A DNA stretch of 64,000 nt, from contig NZ_JACHNY010000003.1 in assembly GCF_014199625.1 (NCBI RefSeq), positions 186,001-250,000 of the forward strand, in the 5' to 3' direction. The notes beneath the pieces were generated by a model. It saw only the letters and a list, made by a program, of their open reading frames with translations, had not been told where the DNA came from and did no database searches. The translations under genes were made by a program, and so were the position numbers. Shown in pieces: positions 39,461 through 51,379 of this stretch. How positions within the stretch are numbered: the first letter of the stretch is position 1; each line of letters begins with the position of its first letter. The stretch comes from Sphingomonas abaci (lineage in GTDB: Bacteria > Pseudomonadota > Alphaproteobacteria > Sphingomonadales > Sphingomonadaceae).

Positions 39461-40828
39461 ATGTCGATCGAGATCAAGATGCCCGCGCTTTCGCCGACGA
39501 TGGAGGAAGGCACGCTCGCCAAATGGCTGGTCAAGGAAGGGGACACCGTCAAATCCGGCGACATCATGGCCGAGATCGAGACCGACAAGGCGACGATGGA
39601 GTTCGAGGCGGTGGACGAGGGCGTGATCGCCAAGATCCTGGTCGCCGAGGGTAGCGACAATGTGAAGGTCGGCACCGTCATCGCCATCCTGGCCGAAGAG
39701 GGCGAGGACGCGTCTTCGGTCGGCACCCCGACCAAGGCTGAAATGCCCGTTCCCGCCAAGCCGATGCCGACCGACCCGACCGATCCCAACAAGACCGGCA
39801 GCGAGGCCAAGCCGTTCGACCGCACGGTCGAGCAGGCCGAGGATCATGGCAAGCCCGCCGATTCGAACGGCGCATCGGGCGGCGGCACCAGTGTCGGCAA
39901 CGGTCGCGCGATCGCCAGCCCGCTGGCCCGCCGCATCGCCGCGCAGAAGGGCCTGGACCTGGCGAGCCTGACCGGCTCCGGCCCCAACGGCCGCATCGTC
40001 AAGGCGGATGTCGAGAACGCCCAGCCGGGCGCCGCGCCCGCCAAGGCGGCCGCGCCCGCCCCGCACGCCTCTGCCGAAGCGCCGGCCGCCGCCGCCGCTG
40101 CGCCGGCTCCGGCGGCCAAGCCCGCCGCCGTGCCGGACATCCCGCACGAGGCGACCAAACTCAGCAACATGCGCAAGACGATTGCGCGCCGCCTGACCGA
40201 ATCGAAGCAGCAGGTGCCGCACATCTACCTGACGGTGGACGTGCGCCTGGACGCGCTCCTCAAGCTGCGTGGCGAGCTGAACGCATCGCTGGCCAGCCGC
40301 GGCGTCAAGCTGTCTGTCAACGACATGCTGGTGAAGGCCCTGGGCGTGGCGCTGATGGCGGTGCCCAAGTGCAACGTGATGTTCACGCCCGACCAGCTGA
40401 TCAGCTTCAAGCGCGCCGACATCTCGGTCGCGGTGTCGACGCCGTCGGGTCTGATCACGCCGATCGTGACCGAGGCGGATACGCGCTCGCTGTCGTCGAT
40501 CTCGACCGCGGTGAAGGACCTCGCCGCGCGCGCCCGCGACAACAAGCTGAAGCCCGAGGAATTCCAGGGCGGCACCGCCTCGATCTCCAACATGGGCATG
40601 TTCGGGATCAAGCAGTTCGAGGCGGTGATCAACCCGCCCCAGGGCATGATCCTGGCGATCGGCGCGGGCGAGAAGCGTCCCTATGTCATCAATGACGAAC
40701 TCGCCGTGGCGACCGTGATGTCGGCGACCGGCAGCTTCGACCACCGGGCGATCGACGGGGCCGATGGTGCCGAGCTGATGAAGGTGTTCAAGGAACTGGT
40801 CGAGAATCCCCTGGGGATGCTCGCCTGA
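39461..40828 (+). CDS. pdhC: pyruvate dehydrogenase E2 (dihydrolipoamide acetyltransferase)
   Basis: Core enzyme of the pyruvate dehydrogenase complex, transferring acetyl from lipoamide to CoA. The 455-residue protein has one lipoyl domain (residues 1-80, lysine in [17 protein letters not shown]) and a Pro/Ala linker. An E3/E1-binding domain follows (~145-180, [23 protein letters not shown]). The catalytic domain ends with [15 protein letters not shown]. Downstream are a small membrane protein, a thioesterase and lpdA; the E1 genes are not in the window. Confidence 0.95.
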   Translation: MSIEIKMPALSPTMEEGTLAKWLVKEGDTVKSGDIMAEIETDKATMEFEAVDEGVIAKILVAEGSDNVKVGTVIAILAEEGEDASSVGTPTKAEMPVPAKPMPTDPTDPNKTGSEAKPFDRTVEQAEDHGKPADSNGASGGGTSVGNGRAIASPLARRIAAQKGLDLASLTGSGPNGRIVKADVENAQPGAAPAKAAAPAPHASAEAPAAAAAAPAPAAKPAAVPDIPHEATKLSNMRKTIARRLTESKQQVPHIYLTVDVRLDALLKLRGELNASLASRGVKLSVNDMLVKALGVALMAVPKCNVMFTPDQLISFKRADISVAVSTPSGLITPIVTEADTRSLSSISTAVKDLAARARDNKLKPEEFQGGTASISNMGMFGIKQFEAVINPPQGMILAIGAGEKRPYVINDELAVATVMSATGSFDHRAIDGADGAELMKVFKELVENPLGMLA

Positions 40829-40833
40829 GGCTG

Positions 40834-41094
40834 ATGGAAGGACCAGGGACGGTGGGCCGGCGGACGCTGATCGAAATCTTCTTCATCGTCGCCGGGCTGG
40901 TGATGGCCGGCCTGCTGACCCATGCCGCGCTCTGGGCCTATCCGCTCGGGCGCGAGCCGATCCTGTGGAGCGGGATCGGCGGCATGGTCGCGACGATCGC
41001 GATGGGGCTCGCCCCGCTGCGCCGCGCCATCCTGCACGATCGGGGCGGACGTGACCGTGCCGAGACGCGGCGCGGACGCGGGGAGGCCGCATGA
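40834..41094 (+). CDS. small membrane protein between pdhC and yciA
   Basis: An 86-residue protein with two hydrophobic helices (about residues 12-34 and 42-60) and a strongly basic tail (RRAILHDRGGRDRAETRRGRG). It starts 6 bases after pdhC and overlaps the next gene as ATGA, so it is in the same operon. No family is recognised. Confidence 0.7.
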   Translation: MEGPGTVGRRTLIEIFFIVAGLVMAGLLTHAALWAYPLGREPILWSGIGGMVATIAMGLAPLRRAILHDRGGRDRAETRRGRGEAA

Positions 41095-41483
41095 CGATGT
41101 TGCCCGACCGGTCGCCGACGATCCGCGTCACCGCCATGCCCGCCGATTCCAATCCCTATGGCGATATCTTCGGCGGCTGGTTGATGGGCCATATGGACCT
41201 GGCGGCGGGCTCGGTCGCCTCGCATCATTCGGGCGGCCGCGCGGTCACCGTCGCGGCGGAGGGAATGAAGTTCCACCGCCCGGTCGTGATCGGCGACGAG
41301 GTCTCCGTCTATGCCACGCTGGTCGCGACCGGCACCACGTCGATGACGATCGATGTCGAGGCGTGGCGACGCGGCCGCCACAGTGACGAGGCCTATATGG
41401 TGACCCAGGCGCGCTTCGTCTTCGTCGCGATCGGCGAGGACCGGCAGCCGCGCCGCGTGCCGCCCATGCCTGCAGGGGCCTGA
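41091..41483 (+). CDS. YciA-like acyl-CoA thioesterase
   Basis: Hot-dog fold thioesterase of 130 residues, hydrolysing acyl-CoA esters. It has the acyl-CoA thioester hydrolase pattern NPYGDIFGGWLMGHMDLAAG (catalytic Asp region), GRAVTVAAEGMKFHRPVVIGDEVSVYA and TQARFVFVAIGEDRQPR. It lies inside the pdhC-lpdA operon, so it may protect the CoA pool during acetyl-CoA production; that is inference. Confidence 0.9.
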   Translation: MTMLPDRSPTIRVTAMPADSNPYGDIFGGWLMGHMDLAAGSVASHHSGGRAVTVAAEGMKFHRPVVIGDEVSVYATLVATGTTSMTIDVEAWRRGRHSDEAYMVTQARFVFVAIGEDRQPRRVPPMPAGA

Positions 41484-41510
41484 GGCTCCGGCATCACGCG
41501 ACGGATGCGG

Positions 41511-41545
41511 CCGGTGCGGCGAGACGCTAGGAAGGGCCGCACCGG
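41511..41545. repeat. 10-bp perfect inverted repeat before lpdA
   Basis: CCGGTGCGGC (41511-41520) and GCCGCACCGG (41536-41545) flank a 15-base loop in the gap between the thioesterase and lpdA. There is no T-run. It may be an attenuator, an mRNA-processing site or an operator. Confidence 0.5.
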
Positions 41546-41611
41546 ACAGACTATCAACATCGGCCCGGCCAAGCCGCACCGCGCGGCGACCGGCCCAAAC
41601 GGGATCAGATC

Positions 41612-43024
41612 ATGGCAGACACTTTCGACCTCATCGTTCTCGGATCGGGCCCGGGCGGCTATGTCGCGGCGATCCGGGCGTCGCAGCTCGGCATGAAGGT
41701 GGCGATCGTCGAGCGCGAGCGGCTGGGCGGCATCTGCCTCAACTGGGGCTGCATCCCGACCAAGGCGCTGCTGCGCACGTCGGAAGTCTATCACTACATG
41801 ACCCATGCCGAATCCTACGGCCTGTCGTGCGAGAAGCCGGGCTTCGACCTCGCCAAGATCGTCGATCGCAGCCGCAAGGTGGCGGGCCAGCTCAATGCCG
41901 GCGTCAAAGGATTGATGAAGAAGAACAAGGTTCAGGTCTACGAGGGCGTGGGTACGCTGGCGGGCCAGGGCAAGCTGACCGTCAAGCAGGGTGACAAGTC
42001 GGTCGAGCTGGCCGCCAAGAACATCATCGTCGCCACCGGCGCGCGCGCCCGCGACCTGCCCTTCGCCAAGGCGGACGGGAAGCGCGTCTGGACCTATCGC
42101 CACGCGATGGTGCCGGAGGTGATGCCGACCAAGCTGCTGGTCATCGGATCGGGCGCGATCGGCGTGGAGTTCGCCAGCTTCTACAACGACATGGGCGCGG
42201 ACGTGACGATCGTCGAGATGCTGCCGCGCATCCTGCCGGTCGAGGACGAGGAGGTCTCCGCCTTCATGGACAAGGCGCTGACCAAGCAGGGCATCAAGAT
42301 CCTGACCGGCGCTGGCGTCGAGAAGATCGACAGTGGCGCGAACGCGGTCAAGGCCGCGATCAAGGGCAAGGACGGCAAGGTGACCGAGGCCGAGTACAGC
42401 CACGTCATCGTCGCGATCGGCATCGTCCCCAACACCGAGCAGATCGGGCTGGAGGCGCTGGGCGTGAAGACCGAGCGCGGCCACATCGTCACCGACGGCT
42501 ATGGCAAGACCAATGTCGAGGGGCTGTGGGCGATCGGCGACGTCACCGGCGCGCCCTGGCTGGCGCACAAGGCGAGCCATGAGGGGGTGATCGCGGTCGA
42601 GAAGATCGCGCAGCTCGCCGGCAACACGGATGTCCACCCCCATGCGATGGACAAGGGCAACATCCCCGGCTGCACCTATTCGCGTCCCCAGGTCGCCTCG
42701 GTCGGCATGACCGAGGCCAAGGCCAAGGAGGCCGGCCATGCGGTGAAGGTCGGCAAGTTCCCCTTCATCGGCAACGGCAAGGCGATCGCGCTGGGCGAGG
42801 CCGAAGGGTTCGTGAAGACGGTGTTCGACGCGAAGACCGGCGAACTGCTTGGCGCGCACATGGTCGGCGCGGAGGTGACCGAGCTGATCCAGGGCTATGT
42901 CGTCGCCCGCCAGCTCGAGACGACCGAGACGGAGCTGATGCAGACGGTGTTCGCGCACCCGACGCTGAGCGAGATGATGCACGAGAGCGTCCTCTCCGCC
43001 TATGGCCGCGCCATCCATATCTGA
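41612..43024 (+). CDS. lpdA: dihydrolipoyl dehydrogenase (E3)
   Basis: FAD/NAD-dependent disulfide reductase that reoxidises dihydrolipoamide, 470 residues. It has the FAD site VLGSGPGGYVAAIRASQLG, the redox pair GGICLNWGCIPTKALLRTSEV, the NAD site LLVIGSGAIGVEFASFYNDMGA, the FAD loop EGLWAIGDVTGAPWLAHKA and the dimer-interface HAHPTLSEMMHE-like end FAHPTLSEMMHESV. It lies 128 bases after the thioesterase. It serves the pyruvate dehydrogenase and probably the 2-oxoglutarate dehydrogenase complexes. Confidence 0.96.
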   Translation: MADTFDLIVLGSGPGGYVAAIRASQLGMKVAIVERERLGGICLNWGCIPTKALLRTSEVYHYMTHAESYGLSCEKPGFDLAKIVDRSRKVAGQLNAGVKGLMKKNKVQVYEGVGTLAGQGKLTVKQGDKSVELAAKNIIVATGARARDLPFAKADGKRVWTYRHAMVPEVMPTKLLVIGSGAIGVEFASFYNDMGADVTIVEMLPRILPVEDEEVSAFMDKALTKQGIKILTGAGVEKIDSGANAVKAAIKGKDGKVTEAEYSHVIVAIGIVPNTEQIGLEALGVKTERGHIVTDGYGKTNVEGLWAIGDVTGAPWLAHKASHEGVIAVEKIAQLAGNTDVHPHAMDKGNIPGCTYSRPQVASVGMTEAKAKEAGHAVKVGKFPFIGNGKAIALGEAEGFVKTVFDAKTGELLGAHMVGAEVTELIQGYVVARQLETTETELMQTVFAHPTLSEMMHESVLSAYGRAIHI

Positions 43025-44438
43025 CCGCGATCGGCCCGGCGCGACCGGGCCGGTCCTTATCCTCGCCGCCGGCCTCGGCCTGGTGGCGATCCTGGTCTTT
43101 TGGCCGGGCTTCGCATCCTATGACAGCGTCCTGCAATATGGGCAGGCGCTGTCCGGCCGCTATGACGACTGGCATCCGCCGGTCATGGCGCGGCTCTGGT
43201 CGCTGACCCACGGGGTGATGGCCGGGGCGGGGCCGCTGCTGGCATTGCAGATGGCCGGCTATTGGCTGGGCCTGGGACTGATCGCCGGACGAATGCGCCA
43301 GGTCGGCCGGCCCCGCGCCGCCTGGGCGGTGCTGGCGGTGGGGATCTGGCCGCCGTTCCTGGGCTGGCAGGCGATGGTGCTGAAGGATGCGCAGATGCTG
43401 GGCGCGATGCTGGCGGGCGTGGGGCTGGTCGTCGCCGCGCCGGGCCGGCCCGCGCCCGGACGGACGCGCGCCATGGTCGCCGGCGCGGCGCTGCTGCTGG
43501 CCTATGCGCTGCTGGTCCGCGCCAATGCCGTCTTCGCGGTCGCGCCCCTGGTCGCGATGCTGGCGCCGGGATGGCGCACACGCGCCCGCGTCACGCTAGC
43601 CCTGGGTCTGATCGTCGCGACGCTGGCGCTGTCGCCGCTCGTCAACCACCGGCTGCTGGGGGCGAGCGAGAGCCGGGTCACCCGCACCCAGCCTCTGTTC
43701 GACCTCGCCGGCATCGCGGTGCGGGTCGGACCGCAGGCCGCGATCGGTTTCACCCCCGCCGAGACGAGGGGACTGATCGCCAAGGGCTGCGTCCGCCCGT
43801 TCTTCTGGGACCCGCTGGGCGACGACAGCCGCTGCGCCGCCATCACCGAGCGCCTGTTCGCCCTGCCGTCCGGCCGGCTCTATCCGATGCTAGCGGCGGC
43901 GGCGCTGCGCCATCCGCTTGCCTATCTGTCGCAGCGCTTGGCGCATCTGAACTCGACCTGGCGCTGGTGGGTGCCGGCGGGCTGGATCAACGCCGCGCCG
44001 CCGCCGGGCGGCGAGCCGAACGACCTGGGGCTGGCGCAACCGGGTCGGGCGGGCATCGCCTGGGAAGTCCTGGCGGGCCGGGTGTCGGAGTGGCCGACGG
44101 GCTGGCCGATCGTCTGGATCGTGGTCGCCGCAACCTTGCTGGCGGCGACCCGCCGGTCGCGCGATCCGGGTCTTCGCCTGCCGCGCGCCTTGCTGGTGTC
44201 GGCGCTGACGCTGGAGGCGAGCTTCGCCGCGTTCAGCATCGCATCGGACCTGCGCTATCATCTCTGGCCGATGATCGCGACCGCGCTGGCGATCGTCACC
44301 CTGCCGCCGGGCAGCCTGGTCGACCGGCGTGCGCTGCGCGCTGGTACGGCGGTGCTGGCGCTGGTGCTGCTGGTCGGATTCGCTGCCCGCGCATCGCTGC
44401 CCGCGCCGCCAACCACCTATGTCGGGATGATGGGATAG
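43002..44438 (+). CDS. multi-pass membrane protein, glycosyltransferase-C-like
   Basis: A 478-residue integral membrane protein with about ten hydrophobic helices. The early segment YDSVLQYGQALSGRYDDWHPPVMARLW and a conserved aromatic/acidic loop resemble membrane proteins of the GT-C/DUF6020 type with a periplasmic Asp, but no clear family motif can be seen. The ATG at 43002 overlaps the end of lpdA by 23 bases. The function is unknown; a polyprenyl-linked sugar transferase is one possibility. Confidence 0.75.
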   Translation: MAAPSISDRDRPGATGPVLILAAGLGLVAILVFWPGFASYDSVLQYGQALSGRYDDWHPPVMARLWSLTHGVMAGAGPLLALQMAGYWLGLGLIAGRMRQVGRPRAAWAVLAVGIWPPFLGWQAMVLKDAQMLGAMLAGVGLVVAAPGRPAPGRTRAMVAGAALLLAYALLVRANAVFAVAPLVAMLAPGWRTRARVTLALGLIVATLALSPLVNHRLLGASESRVTRTQPLFDLAGIAVRVGPQAAIGFTPAETRGLIAKGCVRPFFWDPLGDDSRCAAITERLFALPSGRLYPMLAAAALRHPLAYLSQRLAHLNSTWRWWVPAGWINAAPPPGGEPNDLGLAQPGRAGIAWEVLAGRVSEWPTGWPIVWIVVAATLLAATRRSRDPGLRLPRALLVSALTLEASFAAFSIASDLRYHLWPMIATALAIVTLPPGSLVDRRALRAGTAVLALVLLVGFAARASLPAPPTTYVGMMG

Positions 44439-44445
44439 CCGCGAT

Positions 44446-44471
44446 GGAACGACCTGGATCAGCAAAGGGTT
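44446..44471 (+). promoter_or_regulatory. candidate EcfG general-stress promoter
   Basis: GGAAC at 44446-44450 and GGTT at 44468-44471 are 17 bases apart. The alphaproteobacterial EcfG consensus is GGAAC-N16/17-CGTT, so this has one mismatch. It would start transcription ~30 bases before the catalase-like gene, where stress control is plausible. Confidence 0.4.
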
Positions 44472-44507
44472 TGTAGCGCCAGATTTTCCAGACACGGGAC
44501 GCCGCCC

Positions 44508-45602
44508 ATGACTCTCCATGCCCCGACCCGCTACACGCCCGATGTCGAGGAGGTGCAGCCGGACGAGGCAGAGGTCGTCGACCAGCTCAAGGAGTCGTTC
44601 CGCCATATCCTGGACACCACGTCCCAGGATTATGGCCACGCCGTGCGCTCGGTCCATGCGAAGGCGCATGGCATCGCCAGGGGTACGCTGACCGTCCATC
44701 CCGGCCTGCCGCCCGAGCTGGCGCAGGGGCTGTTCGCACAGGCCGGCGATTACGAGGCGATCTTCCGCATTTCGACCAATCCCGGCGACATCCTATCCGA
44801 CGAGATCGGCCTGCCGCGCGGGCTGGCGCTGAAGGTGCTGGGCGTGGCGGGCGATCGGCTGCCCGGCTCGGAAGGCGACACGGTGCAGGACTTCGTCATG
44901 GTCAACGGCCCGGTCTTCGCCGCGCCCGATGCCAAGGCCTTTTCCAAGAACCTGAAGCTGCTCGCCGCGACTACCGACAAGGCGGAGGGCGCGAAGAAGG
45001 TCTTCTCGCACATCCTGCGCGCGGTGGAGGCGCCGCTGGAGGCGGTCGGCCTGCCCTCGACCACGCTCAAGCAGATGGGAGGCGCGCCCAACACGCATCC
45101 GCTGGGCGAGACCTATTATTCGGCGACGCCCTATCGCTATGGCGATCATATCGCCAAGCTGGCGCTGTTCCCCGTGAGCCCGGCGCTGACTCGGCTGACC
45201 GGCGAGATCGTCTCGACGCGCGGTCGGCCCGATGCGTTGCGCGAGGAAGTCAATGCGGTGCTCGGCCGCGAGGGCGGCCAGTGGGAGCTGCGCGTCCAGC
45301 TCAACCGTGACCTGGAGGCGATGCCGGTCGAGGATCCCACGGTCGAGTGGAAGGAGGCGGATAGCCCGTTCCTGACCGTCGCGACGCTGACCGTCGACCC
45401 GCAGCCGGGCTGGACGGAGGGCGCGTCCGAGCCGGTCGACGATGCGCTGTCCTTCAATATCTGGAACGGCATCGCCGCGCACCAGCCGCTCGGCAACGTC
45501 AACCGCGCGCGGCGCGACACCTATCGCTTCTCGGCCGAGTATCGGGGAACGTTCAACGGCTGCCCGATGCACCAGCCCCGTCATCTCGCCGACCTGCCTT
45601 GA
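44508..45602 (+). CDS. catalase-family protein
   Basis: A 364-residue protein of the heme catalase-related superfamily. The region AVRSVHAKAHGIARGTLTV aligns with the distal His segment of catalases. It also has YEAIFRISTNPGDILSDEIG, LPRGLALKVLGV and DFVMVNGPVFAAPDAKAF, parallel to catalase regions. The proximal Tyr motif of true catalases is not evident, so catalase activity is uncertain; some relatives act as peroxidases or fatty-acid-related enzymes. An EcfG-like promoter may lie upstream. Confidence 0.8.
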   Translation: MTLHAPTRYTPDVEEVQPDEAEVVDQLKESFRHILDTTSQDYGHAVRSVHAKAHGIARGTLTVHPGLPPELAQGLFAQAGDYEAIFRISTNPGDILSDEIGLPRGLALKVLGVAGDRLPGSEGDTVQDFVMVNGPVFAAPDAKAFSKNLKLLAATTDKAEGAKKVFSHILRAVEAPLEAVGLPSTTLKQMGGAPNTHPLGETYYSATPYRYGDHIAKLALFPVSPALTRLTGEIVSTRGRPDALREEVNAVLGREGGQWELRVQLNRDLEAMPVEDPTVEWKEADSPFLTVATLTVDPQPGWTEGASEPVDDALSFNIWNGIAAHQPLGNVNRARRDTYRFSAEYRGTFNGCPMHQPRHLADLP

Positions 45603-45633
45603 CGCGCGCGGCGGCCATCGGAAAGGGTCGGAC

Positions 45634-46413
45634 ATGACCAAGCTCTTTCACGTCAGCGACGTTCATTTCGGCAAGGAGGATCCTTCCGCCATCGCCTGGT
45701 TCGCGGAGCGGGTGGCGGCGGAGAAGCCGGATGCCGTGATCATGACCGGCGACCTGACGATGCGCGCCCGCACGCACGAGTTCGAGGCGGGCGGTGCCTG
45801 GCTAAAGAGCCTCGCCGCGCCGGTGACGGTCGAGATCGGCAATCACGACATTCCTTATTACTGGGACCCGATCCGGCGGTTCCTGGCCCCCTATACCCGC
45901 TATGCCGCGATCGAGCGGATGATCGAGCGGCCCCTGGCGCTTTCGGGCGTGACGATCGTGCCGCTGAAGACGATCGCGCGCGCGCAGTGGCGGATGAATT
46001 GGTCCAAGGGCTATGTCGGCCGGTCGTCGCTGCGCCGGGCGCTGGCGCTGATCGCCGACGCGCCCAAGGGCAATCTGATCTTCGTCGCCGCGCACCACCC
46101 GCTGATCGAGGGCGGCACCAAGGGCACGGCGCGCACCTATCGCGGCGAGGAGGCGCTGGAAGCCCTGGCGGCGGCGGGCGCGCATGCGGTGCTGTCGGGC
46201 CATGTCCACGACCCGTTCGACCTCCCGGTCGAACGCGCCGGGCGGACGATCCGGATGATCGGCGCCGGCACCCTGTCCAAGCGGACGCGCAACAGCCCGC
46301 CGGGGTTCAACGAAATCCGCGTGATGGGCAGCCGGTTCGAGACGTTGGCGCGCACCCAAAGCCCGGAGCCGGTGCATCCACTGGGCGCGAGCCGCGCGGC
46401 CGATCTGGTGTGA
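45634..46413 (+). CDS. calcineurin-like metallophosphoesterase
   Basis: Binuclear metal phosphoesterase of 259 residues. All five metal motifs are present: DVHFG (start), TGDLT, GNHD, AAHH and SGHVHD. This is the layout of the CpdA/3',5'-cNMP phosphodiesterase class, but substrate assignment is not possible. ATG 45634 follows a GGAAAGGGT ribosome site. The catalase-like gene ends 31 bases upstream, so the two may be co-transcribed. Confidence 0.88.
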   Translation: MTKLFHVSDVHFGKEDPSAIAWFAERVAAEKPDAVIMTGDLTMRARTHEFEAGGAWLKSLAAPVTVEIGNHDIPYYWDPIRRFLAPYTRYAAIERMIERPLALSGVTIVPLKTIARAQWRMNWSKGYVGRSSLRRALALIADAPKGNLIFVAAHHPLIEGGTKGTARTYRGEEALEALAAAGAHAVLSGHVHDPFDLPVERAGRTIRMIGAGTLSKRTRNSPPGFNEIRVMGSRFETLARTQSPEPVHPLGASRAADLV

Positions 46414-46852
46414 GGACCGGCTCCGACGGCCGCCCGTTTCCCCTCCCGGTCTTTGCGGGAGCTCGGCGGAAGGCGCTGCTTCACGTTCGCCAGAGCGATT
46501 TCCCATCAGAGTGGATCATCGACCCGGCGCGGGTTTCGGTTCGGGATTGGGAGGTCGGAGTGAGCGATGCCGAGGCATCGTCACGAACACGCAACGTCCT
46601 CCGGATCGAACCCTCCGCGCCGCGACACGGCCGCCCGCATGGCGATGACGTGGAGCCTAAGCAGGTGGAAACCGCGCCAGCCTCCACTCCCGGCAGAGGC
46701 TGGCATCCCGTCATGTAAGCGATCCCCACAGCGTGCCGATGCCCCCTATGGGCCCGGCCTGCGCGGGGGGTGTTGCTTGGGGACCCTTGGCGAAGTTCCC
46801 GCTTGCGCCGGGATGGACGTGATCGGGGCTGAGAGCCGGGCCTTGCGAACGC
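46414..46852. other. 439-base gap without a convincing gene
   Basis: I see no supportable ORF or RNA gene. There is a perfect 7-bp hairpin CGATGCC-GA-GGCATCG near 46565-46580. From about 46680 on, GC-rich repeat-like sequence of the 'GGCCTGCGCGGGG ... CTTGCGCCGGGATGG' kind recalls the degenerate REP elements elsewhere in the window. Confidence 0.5.
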
Positions 46853-47413
46853 TTAACTTCCGCCGAACCGGGCCTGGGCGCGGGCGATGTCCTGTTCGAC
46901 CACCTGGCGGGTGAGGCGCTGGAACAGGCGTTGCGCATTGTGCCAGGGCGCACTGCCGCCCGTGCGGTCGGGTTGACGGTGGCGAGTGACGATGCGGCTG
47001 CCCCATTCGCCGATCTCGGCCGGCGGCGCGGCATCGCCGCCGGGGCGTACCACCAGCGAGGGGAAGGGCAGGCGGGTGCGCGGCGCGGCGAAACCGGTGT
47101 CGGTCGGGTCGCCGGACGGGAAGAGCAGCGCTCCGGCGATGCGGTCGACATAGTCGCTCGGCGACAGCCGCGCCCACCAAGCGCTGGCCGCGCAGCCGAT
47201 GCCGTCCGCGACCAGCAGCACGGCCCGGTCGGCGTCGCGCACCACCCGGTCGAGCTTGGCGGCCCAGATGGTGCGGTCCCCGGCCGAGTGGATCGGCAGA
47301 TGCGCCGCGCCGCCCGAGGGCCAGCCGAACATCCGCTGCCAGGCCGGCGGCGGCCCCTCCGAATCGAAGATGGTGACGATCGAGAATCGGTCCTGCGCGA
47401 CGGTGGCGATCAT
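46853..47413 (-). CDS. RBBP9/YdeN-like hydrolase fold, nucleophile lost
   Basis: A 186-residue protein with the order of the small Ser_hydrolase family: a W-rich middle, the strand-loop LLVADGIGCAASAWW, then LPFPSLVVRPGGDAA and a late RHRQPDRTGG region. In active relatives the loop reads like LVAHSLGC, with the catalytic Ser. Here that position is Gly71, so the nucleophile is missing, though a later Asp and His remain. It is probably a non-catalytic or altered homologue. The ATG at 47413 has a GAGGGAG ribosome site. Confidence 0.65.
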   Translation of the reverse strand: MIATVAQDRFSIVTIFDSEGPPPAWQRMFGWPSGGAAHLPIHSAGDRTIWAAKLDRVVRDADRAVLLVADGIGCAASAWWARLSPSDYVDRIAGALLFPSGDPTDTGFAAPRTRLPFPSLVVRPGGDAAPPAEIGEWGSRIVTRHRQPDRTGGSAPWHNAQRLFQRLTRQVVEQDIARAQARFGGS

Positions 47414-47471
47414 GCGGCATCTCCCTCGTAGGCGGATTAGGCCTCTTTCGCGCGTGCGACGCAAGGGCCGT

Positions 47472-48136
47472 TCATCGTGCGGCCAGCGGCGATTCGTCGT
47501 AATCGGCCAGCAGTGCGGCGACATCGTCATAGATCGCCATCGCTCCCGCCCCGGCCAGCGCCGCGTCGGTGAAGCCGCCCGACCGCAGCCCGATCGCCGG
47601 GATGCCACAGCGGCGTGCCGCCTCCATGTCATACGGCGTGTCGCCCAGCACGATCGCCGCATCGGGCGACAGCGGCGCGATGCGGTCCAGCGCGGTGGCG
47701 AAGATGTCGGGCGCGGGCTTGGTCCGCTCGACATCGTCGGCGCTGGTGCCGGCATCGATCAGGTCGCGCACGCCGATCAGGCCGATATAATGGTCGAGTT
47801 CCGCCTTGGACGCCGAGGAGGCGAGCACCGCGCGCCGGCCATCGCCATGGACGCGCGCGATCAGGTCGCGCGCGCCCGGGAAGGGGCGGACCGCGTCGAG
47901 ATAGTCCGCCTTGAAGATGCGGCCATGCGCCTCGCCGAGCGCGGTCTGCTCCGCCTCGTCACTGTCGGGCAGCAGCGTCGGCACCAGCATGTCGGTGCCC
48001 TTGCCGATCTGGTCGTGGATCGTCTGGCGGTCGAAACCATATCCCGCCTCGGCGAAGGCCCGTTCCCAGGCCAGGATATGCGCGTCGTTGCTGTCGACCA
48101 GCGTGCCGTCGATGTCGAACAGGATCGCCTGGGGGG

Positions 48137-48140
<4 letters not shown>
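47472..48140 (-). CDS. HAD-superfamily phosphatase
   Basis: Haloacid dehalogenase-type hydrolase of 222 residues with a helical cap. It has the nucleophile motif DIDGTLVDSN (D9, D11), the motif II Ser/Thr in VLASSASKAEL, a later Lys in DVERTKPAPDIFATAL, and the acidic VLGDTPYDMEAAR. It resembles phosphoglycolate-phosphatase or beta-phosphoglucomutase-like enzymes. Its ATG overlaps the stop of the Mfd-like gene (ATGA), so the two are coupled. Confidence 0.9.
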
Positions 48141-51307
<3,167 letters not shown>

Positions 51308-51321
51308 GAGGGGATCCTCTC
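51308..51321 (-). promoter_or_regulatory. ribosome site placing a CTG start
   Basis: On the minus strand GAGAGGA (51321-51315) is followed by the 7-base spacer TCCCCTC and then CTG (51307-51305). The spacing is ideal. No ATG, GTG or TTG occurs between the in-frame TGA at 51182-relative position upstream (51380-51382) and 51209. Confidence 0.55.
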
Positions 51322-51379
51322 GGATAGGGGGAGGAGGCAGAAGGGACTGGCAGGGTCCGGAGTTCCGGGCGACGGATAA

